From Hsuehochloa calcarea (taxonomy: Eukaryota > Streptophyta > Magnoliopsida > Poales > Poaceae): a stretch of 64,000 bases of DNA. This document shows, in pieces, positions 11,406-22,449 of the stretch; position 1 is the stretch's first letter; every line of letters starts with the position of its first letter. The stretch is from contig CM070611.1 of assembly GCA_036346395.1 (NCBI GenBank), positions 22,268,473-22,332,472 of the forward strand. Reading direction: 5' to 3'. A model generated the notes under the pieces. That model was given only the letters and a program-made list of their open reading frames with translations, was not told the origin of the DNA and searched no databases. A program made the translations under genes and the position numbers.

Positions 11406-14400
11406 TTTTTTGAATTTTTTAAAAAAAAGGTTCCCCCTTTTTTTTTGGGGTTTTTTGGGAATAAAATTTTTCCCCAAAATTCTTTTTTTTTAAAATTTTT
11501 TTTTAAATGAATTTGGGGGGGTTTTTTTTTTCCCGAAATTTTTTTTAAAAATTTTAAAATTGGGGGGGGAATTAACTTTTTTTTTGGGGGTTTTAAAAAA
11601 AAAAAAGGTTTTTTGGGAAAAAAAAATTTTTTTGGGCCCTTTTCCCCCCGGGGGGAAAGGGGGCCTTGGGCCCCCTTTTTTAAGAAAGGGGGGTTTTTTT
11701 TTTACCCCTTTTTTTCCCCGGGGTTTGGGGGAAAAACCCCAGGCCCTTTTTTTTTTTAAAAAAAAAATTTTTAAAAAAAACCCCCCTTTTTTTTTTCCCT
11801 TTTCGGGTTTTGGGTTTTTTCCGGCCCCCTTTTTTTAAAATTTTTTTCCTTTTAAACCCCTTTTTTAAAAAATTTTTTTTTGGGGAAAAAAGGGTTTTTT
11901 TTTTTTAAAAAAAGGGGAAAATTTTTAAAATTTTTTTTTTAAATTTTTTTTTAAGGGGGGGGGTTTTTTTTTTTTTTTTTTTTTTTCCTTTAAGGTTTTT
12001 TTTTTAAAAATTCCTTTTTAAATTTTTAAATTTTAAAACTTTTTTTTTTTCGGTTTTTTTTTTTTTTTTTGGTTTAAACCCCTTTTTTTAAAACCCAACC
12101 CTTGGGTTGGGAAAAATTTTCCCTTTTTTGGGGTTTCCGGGGTTTTTTGGGGGAAAATTTCCCTTTTTTTTTTTTTTTTTAAAATTTTTTTTTTTTTTTT
12201 TTTTCCGGGGGGGAAAAAAAACCCCCCTTTTTTAAAAAAATTTTTAAAACGGTTTTTTTCGATTTGGTTTTTGGGGGCCCTTTTTTTTTGGTTTTAACTT
12301 TTTTTTTTTAATTTTTTAATTTTTGGTTTTTAATTTTTTTTTTAAAATTTTTTGGGGTTAAAAGGGGTTTTTTTGGGTTTGGGGGTTTTTGGATTTCGGG
12401 GCCCCAAAGGGGGATTAGGTTTTTTTAAAAACTTTGGGAAAACCCTTTCTTTAAATTTGGTTCCTTAAAGGCAAAAAATTTTTAAAAAAAAAAATTGGGT
12501 TTTTCCCCGGGAACCGGGGGGGTTTTTTTCCGGGGGGGGGGGTTTGGGAAAAAAGGGGGGGGAAAAATTTTTTGGGGAAAAGGGTTTTTTTTAAAAAACC
12601 CAAAATTTTTTAAAAAATTTTTTTTTTTAAAAAATTTTTGGGGTTTTTTCCCTTTGGGGGGAAAATTTTTTTTTGGTTTTTTTTTTTTTTTTTTGGGAAA
12701 TTTTCAATTCGGGCCAAAAAAAAACCCCTTTTTTTTTTTAAAAAATTTTTTTTGGGGTTTTTTTTTTTTTTTTTAAAAATTTTTTTTTTGGTTTTTTTTT
12801 CCCTTTCCCAATTTTTTTTTTTTTTTTTTTTTTTTTTGGGGGGGGAAAAAAGGGTTTTTAAAATTTTGGGAAAAATTTTTCCTTTTTAAATTTAAATTTT
12901 TTTTTCCCGGCCAAAAAAATTCTTTTTTTTAAACTTTTTTAAAATTTTGGGGTTTTTTTTTTAAGGCATTTTTTTTTTGGGGGTTTGGGGTTTGGGGGTT
13001 TTGGGTTGGGGAAAAAGGGGGTTTTTTAATTTTCCCCCGGGAAATTTCCCAAAGGTTTCCAGGTTTTGGGGGTTGGGGTTTTCCAAATTTTTGAAGGGGG
13101 GCCCCCAATTTTGGGGGGGGGGGGGCCCCCTTTTTTTAAAGGGGGGGGGTTTTGGGGGGGGAGGGAAATTTTTTTTTGTTTGGGGGGCCCCTTTTTTTCC
13201 CCGGGCCCCCTTTTGGGGGTTTTTAAAAAAACCCGGGGTTTTTTTTTTAAAAATTTTTTAAAATTTTTTTTTTTTTGGGGGGGGGGGATTTTTTTTGGGC
13301 CCTTTTTTGGGGGGTTTTTTTTTGGGTTTTTTTTGGGGGGTTTTTTTTTTTTTTAAAAAAGGAAGGGGGAAAAAAATTTTTTTAATTTTTTTTTGGGGGG
13401 GTTTTTTTTTTTTTTTTTTTTTTTTCCCCTTTTTTTTAAATTTTAAAAAAATTTTTTTTTCTTTGGTTTTTTGGGGAAAATTTTTAATTGGGAAATTTTC
13501 AAAATTTTTTTTCCCCTTTTTTTAAAAATTTCCTTTTGGTTTAAAATTTTTTTTTTTTTTAATTTTACCCCTTTTTTAATTGAAATTTTTTTTTTGAATT
13601 AAAATTTTTAAACCCAAAAAATTTTGAAAAAAAAATTTGGGAAATTAGGGTTTTTTTCCAAATTTTTTTTTTTCCCCCCGGTTTGGAAATTTTTCCCAAA
13701 ACCCCCCTTTTTTGGGGTTTTTTCCCTTTTTTTAAAAAAAAATTTTTTTTTTTTTAAAAATTTTTTTTTTTTTCCCCCCCCCCCAAAATTTTTTTTTTCC
13801 AAAACCCCCCCAAAAAAAATTTTTTAAAAAAAGGGGGTTTTTGGGGGGGTTTAAAAAAAAAAAAATTTTCCCCCTTTTTTTCCTTTTTTTTAAAAAAAAA
13901 AATTTTTCCCCAAAGGGGGAAAAAAAAAAAAGGGGGGGTTTTCTTTTTTCCCCCTTTTTTTTTTTTTAAAAAATTTTAAAAAAGGGTTTTAAAAAGGAGG
14001 AAAGGCCAAAAAAAAAAAACCCTTTTTTTTTTTTCCCTTAAAAAAAGGGGGGCCCCTTTTTTTTTTTTTTTTCCAATTTTTTTTTTTAAAAAAGGGCCTT
14101 TTTGGGGCCCAAAAAAACCCAAATTCCCCCCCAACCCGGGTTCCAAAGGGGGGCCCCCCAAATGGGGCCCCCTTTTTTTAAAAAACCCGGCCCCCCCCCC
14201 AAACCCCCCCAACCTTTTCCCCGGGTTTTGGGGGAAAAATTAAAAAAAGGGGGGGGGAAAAAGGGGGGCCCCCCTTAAAAAACCCCCCCGGGGAAAGGAA
14301 CCCCAAAAAAGGGGGGAAAAAAAAGGTTTTTTTTTCTTTAAAAAAAACCCCTTCCCCCGGGGGGAAAAAAAAAACCCCAAAAAATTTTTTCCCTTAAAAA

Positions 14401-14905
14401 AAAAAAAAAAACCCCCCCCCAAAAAGGGGGTTTTTTTTTTTGGGGGCCCCACCAAAAATTTTAAAATTTTTGGGGGTCCCCAGGGGGGGGAAAAAACCCC
14501 CCCCAAACCCCAAAAAAACCCCGGTTTTTTTTGGGGCCCCCCCCCTTTTTCCCCCCTCCCCCCCCCAAAACCTTTTTTCAAAACCCCCCTTTTTTCCCAA
14601 AAAAAAAAAAAGGGGTTTTTCCCCCCCAAAAAAAAAGGCCAAAAAAAAAAAAAAAAACAAAAAAAAATTTTTCCCCCCAAAACCCAAATTTTGGAATTGG
14701 GCCCCAAAAAAAACCCCCAAAAAAAAAACCCCCCAAATTTTTTGGGGTTTTTTGGGAAGGCCCTTTTGGGAAATTTGGGTTTTTTTTTTTTGGTTTAAAA
14801 CCCTTTTTTTTTTAAAAAGGGGGGGAAAAACCCAAAAACCCTTTTTTTTCCCCTTTTTTTTTAAAAAATTTTTTTGGGTGGAAATTTTAAAATTTTGGGT
14901 TTTTT
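11406..14905. other. Homopolymer-only block, probable assembly or base-calling failure
   Basis: About 3.5 kb consists almost entirely of runs of 3-20 identical bases (T, A, G, C) with practically no mixed sequence. No genome sequence of this kind is known to me. Both edges are abrupt: Copia gag-like sequence ends at about 11405, and ordinary Copia pol sequence starts at 14906. In the first two thirds T and G runs dominate, and in the last third A and C runs dominate, as if strands or reads switch at about 13600-13900. ORFs rich in Phe, Gly, Lys and Pro here are meaningless and I annotate none. Confidence 0.9.
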
Positions 14906-15790
14906 AGCTCGGAGTTTGAAATGAGCATGATGGGCGAGTTGAGCTTCTTCCTTGGCTTCCAAATCAAGCAGACTCGGGAGGTACTTTTCTTCATCAAGGC
15001 AAATACACTCGAGACCTCTGAGCGTTTCGACATGAATGATGGAAAGCGATATCAACTCCGATGGCATCTCTGACTACTCGGATCGGATGAAGATGGCGAA
15101 CACATTGACCAAAAGGATTTGAGGAGCATGATTGGCTCTCTCTTGTACCTCACGGCCTCGAGACCGGACATACATTTCTCTGTGTGTCTTTGTGCTCGAT
15201 TTGAGCTTCTCCTCGCGTATCTCACCGACGAGCGGTGAAGCGCATCTTCGGTACCTTGAGCTACCATTGACTATGGTATCGGTACTCTTCCTCTTCTTGT
15301 CTATCTCTTAGAGCCTTCTCCGTCACGATTTTCTTTGGTGTAGGATAGATAGGAAGAGCACTACGGCACTTGCCAATTCATTGGCACTTCTCTTGTCTCT
15401 GGTCGTCAAGGAAGCAATCCGGTGTTGCGCGATCCGCTGCGAGAGGCGAATGCGTTCTTTGCGGACCGATTCTTTGTAGCCAAGTGCTTTGGATGGTCTC
15501 GACCTGCGAGGATTTTGGGTTAGCTATCATTGTGTTCCACTCTTTTGTGATAACACGTCTGCGATTTGCATTGCCAAGAACCCGTGCAACATTCTCGGAC
15601 CAAGCATATTGATATCGGATATCACTTTCTTGAGACCATGTAGAGAAGGGTGACATTGTGCTCGGTTTGTGGAGAGTGAACACCGGTTGGTGATATCTTC
15701 ACTAAGCCTCTGGGCGACTCTCGGTTTTCAGCTCTGCGGGGAGAGCTTGGGGTGGTTTGTCCTTACGGACTGTTGTGATGGGGAGCTTTG
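14906..15790 (+). pseudogene. Copia pol 3' fragment (end of RT plus RNase H), duplicate of 24750-25630
   Basis: It begins at the homopolymer edge in the RT segment SSEFEMSMMGELSFFLGFQI and continues through RNase H pieces seen as SRPDIHFSVCLC, a GTCQFIG-type block at about 15365, DNTSAICIAKNP-like sequence at about 15550, and the TKHIDI region at 15600. It is near-identical base for base to 24750-25630, with differences mostly of one to three bases at CAG or CTG sites. The frame is broken repeatedly. Confidence 0.8.
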
Positions 15791-17518
15791 TGCTACTACG
15801 ATATTATATTATATTATATTATATTTTACTATTATTCCTTTACGGTTGCATTTCTTTTAATATTTTGGGTGAAGTCCTTCGGCATAGGTTAGAGTGGTTC
15901 TCTTGCCAAATTGCTTTGTTGCTATTTCTTGTCTTGTGCTTCTAGGATCTTGCTTATTAGTTGTTTCTTCCTTCTCTAAGTAGAGCTTACTCACTTCTTA
16001 TAGGTTCTAGCGAGTCGGGCCACCCTTGGGTAGAGCAGGGGCAGTGTTGCTCCTTAGTGTATGAGTTGATCGGTGATAGTCCTAGAATCATATGGGGTAG
16101 ATAAGAACACATGCGGCGATAGTTTTCTCTATATCTTTTCTATGCTCTAAAGGGTGCCTTTTACATTTTCTTATCGATTCTCGTTTTTGTTCCTTTGGTT
16201 GGGGAGTTATTCTTGGTTATTCCATTTCTTAATTTTGTCATAACTCAACTTTGAATTAAAAGATGCATCTCATTCGAAGGAATCTGGATTTTCGTGCATT
16301 TCATCTGCATTGCATTATAATCAAATGGAGCCTTGTTTATTGTCCCTTATGATCTGTTTTCTTTGTTTTACATCTTGCCATGATTTATGCTAAACTGCTA
16401 GATCTATCATGACTTTTTATGTGTAGTTTAGTCTTTGCCATGATAAGGAAATTAAAAAATGCTAAACTTGAATTAAAAAACTTGTCATGATAGCTCTTGA
16501 GACTAGTGCAGTTGAAGCTATCCTTTTATGATTTTCGCCATGTCAAGTAGGCTGAATTGAGTCTTGAATCTCTTTTGAACTTTTGAGTAAGCTATGTCAG
16601 TTTGTTAAGACACTTGACTTATCTTTAATCATTGGTTTAAAAACATCAAAAGCAAAAATGATCTCTTTTGTGCGAAAAAACTGATCTCACCAAATCTTTC
16701 TCATGAGGCCCTTGCCATTGCACTAGGCATGAACTCGGGGAGCCTTGGATGACCTAAGATCACCTCCTTAAGTCATTGCTTGGGTGGTCGCATAAGGCTT
16801 GGGATCTAGCACATGGCTAAAAAAATGGTTGGAGCTTAGAAGGCGGTTGTGGATGGCACCTAGTCGAGCTTGCTTCTTGAGATAAAACCATAAAGAGCTT
16901 TGAGAAAAAGAAAAATGTGCTAAAATTGCTTATCATCAAAAGACCAAGTTACGGATAAATGAGTCTTTCTTCAGCTGGAAGCACTCTACCTTTATTGAGT
17001 ATGAGTCTTCTTGGTTCAACTTAGATTATTTGACATGGCTTGCATCATCACAGGATATCTTTAGCTAGATTTTAATCTTGATCAATCTTGACATGCTAAG
17101 AAATTGGTAAAACTTTGAGTATGCTTTTCTTGGCTTAGCTATTCTATACATCAATTGTCGGGATCTTGATAGCATCCTTATGACTTATGGCTTGGTGTAA
17201 TTCATTATGGTCATTTTGGATAATTCTCATGGCTCTAAATGCTTAGAATAAACAAACTTCAGCCATTTCATCCATCATCATGACTTATTCTCTCTTTTTG
17301 CATTCTTGATGTGTTTATTGCCAAAGGGAGAATAGATTGGAGAAAAAGTCTTTTGGGAATCTAGAGCTTGGAGAACAATTTACTCTTTCTTGAGTTACTC
17401 TAGTGATTCCTTCTGTCGACTTGGTCATGAGTTTCATTTCTTTCTTTGGACCATGTTGGACTCTTCAAACTAACTTCATGTTTTTCTGGGTTTGTCAATA
17501 TACTCATCAAGGGGAGAT
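15790..17518 (+). other. Copia P-type 3' non-coding region (copy 1) with polypurine tract
   Basis: There is no ORF of note between the RNase H end and the LTR. It contains an ATATT-type microsatellite (about 15797-15828) and ends in the polypurine tract CAAGGGGAGA directly before the TG of LTR A. It is duplicated at 25630-27356. SIRE-type elements can carry an extra ORF here; I see none that is readable. Confidence 0.7.
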
Positions 17519-19646
17519 TGAGAGACCATGTGGAGTCATCCGTTGTGTATGATGAGTAATTGACATCGGTTTAGGAAAAGTCGAGTTTGAGTCGGTTGGT
17601 TCGGACCTAGGCGTTGCGTGGAGTAAAGGGCTCGGTCGGACTTGGTCGAACCTAGTCGTATGGGTTTAGGTTGCATATTACGATGTCTCGGCGAGGTTTG
17701 ATTTCTTTTACGCTTTCATGTATCGGCGGTGCTATTTGGCGTGTTTCTTATGCGTGTGTTGCGGGGCGTCGAGGTGGAGTCGTGGCAAGACACGAGGTGG
17801 CCGGACTAGGTGCGGTGGCGAGGTCGAGCAGTCATGATGTGTCGAAGGCAGCGTGGACTCGAGGTGGTTGCGGCGTGCTAGGCAAGGGCGGAAGCTTCGG
17901 AAGGTGCGGGAGGCGAAGCAGGAATTTCGCAAAGCTGCACAAGCGGGAGGCGGGCTCAGTTGGATTTAGCGGGCGTAGCAGGCGGAGACCCGTTAGCCAA
18001 GGCTATAAATAGAGGAGAGGGCTGCATGCCTCGGGATGGCTTCTAGAGTAAATTAGGGTTTCATTTTGAGTCAAAAGAGCCTTTGGCAAGTGGTTGTGCT
18101 TTAGGCTTTAGTTGGTATGAGTTGGTAGTTGTAGCGAGAAGTCTTTTTGAGCCCTAGCTTTGTCCCTGCGTGTGGGTCTTTGGGAGTTGAGGTTTTGTGC
18201 TCTGTTCTTTCTCTGTGTTCTTGAGGAAGTTCTTCATTCGAGAGGCGGGAGAAGAATGTAATCATCCCTTGTTCTAATGTCTATGTGTATCGGTACTCCT
18301 CTGTATTCCATTTGTTCTCATGAATGAAATCTGAAGTTTTCTTTCGTACACTCTTTTTCTCTTCTTTGCTCTCGTTTTGAATTCTTGAGATTCTCGCTTT
18401 CTTGTTGATTCTTATTGAAGGGTGGCAAAATGGGTTGCTCGATGATGGGAATAGGTCTCAAGATCACTTGATTGGATTTTCCCAAGAGCAAAGTGAGTGA
18501 ATCAAAGATTTGCACTTTTTAGATCCTTACATTCTTGGTCTTCATTTCTAGGTTTTGAGGTCATTCTTGATTTCCTTCATGAGATGGCATGAAATTTGGT
18601 ATGTTGAATCCAAAGGCCATTAAGTAGCCACCCTGAAAGTTTCATGACCAAAGGATCACAGGTTTGTGGGAAGTTGAGTTTTTGTGTTGCTCACTGAATA
18701 TTTTCAGTTTTTAGAGAATCCCCTCAATTCTTGTTTTTAGGATGAAATCTCCTGGTCCCTAGTCTCCTCTTGCTATTTAGCTTGTGTGTGTGTTGCTCTG
18801 GATCAAAGAGATTGGAGGCAAACCTTTTATTTCTCTGTGTTTTTGTTATCTTCAGTTTAGTCACTGTTTTCTATCAGTTTGCACCTTCTGTCCAAACCAA
18901 AATCAGGCCCTGTGTGTCTTTTTTGATCTGCGAGGATCTGAAGCTTTTCTTCTGTTTTCAACCTTGTAGTTCTTCTTTGTTTTACCTTTCCAATTTCTTT
19001 GAAAAATCGCATTGATCTTCTTGTTTTTGATTGCATTGCGACAAATAGCGATCTTGTTTTGACAAATAGCGATCTGATTTTCAGCCCAATAGCGATGCAG
19101 TTTTACTGCTGAAAAATCTGCATTGATCTTCTTGTTTTGATTGCATTGCGGCAAATAGCGATCTTGTTTTCAGCAAATAGCGATGCGATTTTCAGCCCAA
19201 TAGCGATGCATTTTCAGCCAAGCAATGATGTAGTTTTCACCAAAGCTGCGATGCGATTTTCATCATTTCGACTTTTGATCTCTGCAGTTTTCAGCACTTA
19301 TTCACTTGATTTGGCATGAATTTTCAGCAAATAACGATGCAGATTTTCAGCCAAATAGCGATGCGATTTTAAGCCAAACTACGATTGCAATTTTCATCAT
19401 TTTAAGCTTTTGATCTCTGCATTTTAGCACTTATTCTCTTGATTTGAGCAGTAATTTTGAGTGTAGTTTTAGATTACTGAGTTCCTCAATTTTCTATATT
19501 GAGTGCTTTTTTTTGATTTGAGAATCTGCAGATTTGATCTGTAGTAACTCTGATTGCTACTACACATCGTAAAAAAAACCATATGAATACTTGAGGCGAT
19601 TTATAAAGGCACCATTCACCCCCTCTGTTGCCATTTCGGTCCTACA
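17519..19646 (+). mobile_element. LTR A of Copia P
   Basis: It starts TGAGAGACCATGTGGAGTC and ends GGTCCTACA, is preceded by a polypurine tract and followed by a PBS (TTGGTATCGAGC at 19648). The promoter TATA box CTATAAATAG is at 18003-18012. Early U3 carries GGTTCGGACC and GGTCGGAC type motifs (17590-17660). Near the 3' end (about 19030-19390) is a short-period array of AATAGCGATG units. It matches LTR B over its whole length. Confidence 0.85.
19034..19395 (+). repeat. Short-period array in LTR A (AATAGCGATG units)
   Basis: There are roughly ten imperfect units of about 25-30 bases built on TTTTCAGC, AATAGCGATG and a short linker, for example CAGCCCAATAGCGATGCAG. The matching array in LTR B spans about 28895-29240. 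It is absent from the LTR of Copia M. Confidence 0.75.
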
Positions 19647-19647
19647 A

Positions 19648-19659
19648 TTGGTATCGAGC
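19648..19659 (+). promoter_or_regulatory. Primer binding site of Copia P
   Basis: TTGGTATCGAGC follows the LTR A end by one base. It corresponds to the initiator tRNA-Met site TTGGTATCAGAGC with AG missing, the same change as in element M. Confidence 0.75.
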
Positions 19660-19689
19660 GGTTAGCTCTTCTTTATAGATCTTAACAGG

Positions 19690-22145
19690 TCGTTTGAGCC
19701 ATAACAGCGGACAAGTATTCCACCAAGCCTCCGGTCTTTGATGGCATGGATTACCCTTACGGAAGAGCGAATGGAAACATACATCGAGGCTCGGGGTATG
19801 CCATCGGAGAAAGGTGAAGGTGAGATTTGCGATTCTGCCGATGAAAACATCAATGTGGGAAACATGCACGATGTTGAGGCCAATGCTAAGGCTAGGAACA
19901 TCATCATTCGAGGTTTGAGTAGAAGTGAGTTTGATCGCATTTCTCATTTGACTTACGCTACGACATCCGGGTGACCCTCGATGCATACCATGAGGCACCA
20001 CCCAGTTAAGGCGGTTCGACAAGACCGGTTCAAGCGTGAATCTGATAAATTTGAGATGCTTCTGGTGAATCTCTTGGCGAGTGCTTTTCACGGTTTCATA
20101 AGATTTTGAGCAACCTCAGGCGGTCGGTCTTACATACCCGACTCGGATAGCGCTCGACGGATGCTTTACGCACTTTCGATCTTCGTGTTTGGGAGATGAA
20201 AGTGACTACCATCAAGGATAGCACGGACCTCTCGACCACGACTCTTGATGCGCTTTACTCGCGTCTCAAGACTCACGAGATTGACATTGTCTCGAAGGTC
20301 GAAGTCACGATCGATGGCTTTGATTCTTGATCCACCTCTGGATCTTCTTACGAGTCGTCTGCGGGTTCTCCTAGCTGCTCTGTGACATAGCGATGATCGA
20401 TTAGAGCGACTTGAGGATGAGCAGCTAGCCCTCCTAGCTCGGAAGTTTTCCCATGCTTACAAGAGGAGGAGGGATGGAAAAGAGGAGGTCTGTGATTTGT
20501 TTGAGTGTGGTGGCCCCAACCACATCAGAGCAAGCTGTCCCAAGCTTGGGAAGGGCAAAGGTGACTATGGCGGTCAGAGCAAGAACGACTACATCGACAA
20601 GAACGCAACACGAAGCCCTCGGACTGACCAAGGCAAGAAGAAGTTCCGCAACTTTGGGAAGGCAAAGAAGGCTGTTCCATCGTGTCCTCACCGCCCTCGA
20701 CAGGCTGGACACCGGCGAGGTGGAGGGTGGAGTGATGATGATGGGAAGGGCGATCATGATCCCAAGGGCGGCGGCAACTTCTCGGCATGTGCTTCATGGC
20801 CCTCGGGGCGGCGGCGACAATGGTGTACTCCGACTCGGCGAGGTTAGTCCCACTTACGACCCGACTTAATGATGCTTTTCTTAAGCTAGGAAGATTTCAT
20901 GCTAAGTCTAGGGCTAAGTGTTACGAGTTGGAGAAGGAAGTAGCTAGACTATCACGGAGCTTACTTTACTTACATCTGCTCCCTCCGTGATGATTGTGAC
21001 ACATCTTTGTGCTTTGATTGATGACATGGAAAAACTAAGGACCTTGCATGATAGTGTGTCCTCTGAACTTGACATGATTAAAGTAGAGAACATTAGCCTT
21101 CTTGTTGAATTAGAGATGAGTAGGGTAGCACCTCCTTCATCTACTCTTTGTTGAGGCTCTTGCTTGCACCTCATGTGAGGTTAAGGACAATTCGTTTAGA
21201 GGTCTTTATACCATGTTGCTCGATCTGCACTGAGACTTGTGAAAATTGTAATAATCTCAAGATGAACCTAAAGCAGGCGGATCACAAAATTCTTTGAATT
21301 CGATTGCGCTACTAGAGCCCATTGTTTCTTGTTTAAAGCTGTCCTAAGTTAAGCTTTGAACTAGAATCAGTATCCAAGCGGTTTCAAGAAATGATTGATC
21401 ATAATAACAAAGCGGCTCAAGTATGCTTCTAAGGACCTTGTTAGCTCACCATGCAATCAATGTAATAAACTAAAATCTGATTTGGTTGCTTTGGATGAAA
21501 AATGTGTGAAGCTAACTAAGGACCTTCTAGAAACACAATCATCTGCTTGTATTGTGTGTCTTTGGGAAGAAGTCTAAGGGTTTGGTAGAGGCGCCTAGAA
21601 GCGTGAACCAATCGCTAGCGATAGGATTGTTCCCCAAAGTCATTTGTGCATGCACAAGCCAATCTTTCCTATCTTTGTTGGTTCTTCTTACGCTCCCTTA
21701 TCTTCTGCTGTTCCTTCTTCCCCTGCTCTTCTTGCACCTCTCTTTTCAGAGTGTCGGTATCTTATGAACACTCTTGAGAAATTTGTAGGAGGCAAGAAGA
21801 AGCTAAATCTCATTCTAGACAAATCCAAGATTTGTAAATTTAATCAAGGTCTAGGATATGATTTTCATGAGGATATGAGGAAGCATCCACATCGTGCTCG
21901 AACCATAGCACGGTGTGATCAAAACTAAGCCCGGGTGAGAAAGTCAATTTTAAATCGTGGGTTTTGTTCAAAGGATCTCTGACGACAAGGTGATTCCACT
22001 GCGGCTTGGCCTCTCTGAAGGCGAAGTATCATTGCACCTCCGTCGGAAGGATGGACATTTAGTTGATCATTGCTTGAGCGCGCCAAGATCGCGTAGAGGC
22101 CGTGTTGAGTCTCTTAGGCACATTCGAGGTCAGCCCGGATCTTGA
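19690..22145 (+). pseudogene. Copia P gag, broken
   Basis: The recognisable order along the plus strand is: an N-terminal DUF4219/UBN2-type gag domain (about 19690-20330) with LRVWEMKVTTIKDSTDL and RLKTHEIDIVS; the first zinc knuckle at about 20494-20545 (FECGGPNHIRASCPKLGKGK; the first Cys is thrown out of frame by a one-base loss); NDAFLKLGRFHAKSR (20860-20910); SPCNQCNKLKSDLVALDEKC (21440-21500); MNTLEKFVGGKKKLNLILDK (21765-21825); and a second CCHC-like segment with RKDGHLVDHCL (22038-22070). The length fits the very long gag of SIRE-type elements. The frame changes at least six times. Confidence 0.75.
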
Positions 22146-22449
22146 GTGCACCTAAGACCAACACGAGGTCTAGATTTGTTCCATCGATGATTTTGGGCGA
22201 CATCGAGGACTTGGTTTTTACGAGTTTTCGATTTTCGTCCTCATGCTCCTTTTGATCGTAACCCGCCGTCACGAGGTAGATCTCGTTTTCCTTCGAGATA
22301 GCTACTCGCGGCGAGATCGCGTATTCTTGGCACTTCGACTCGCTCTCCCATAGCGATCGGATCCGACCAGTGAGATCTTTGACTTATTGAGTGTGAGGCG
22401 TAGGGTAGATAGAGTCGGTCTTGCTTGACTACTTCATCATTCGCCGTGT

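Noticed and set aside
11560..14907. Many ORFs of 60-155 residues rich in Phe, Gly, Lys and Pro
   Set aside because: They are products of homopolymer runs in a failed sequence block and have no biological composition.
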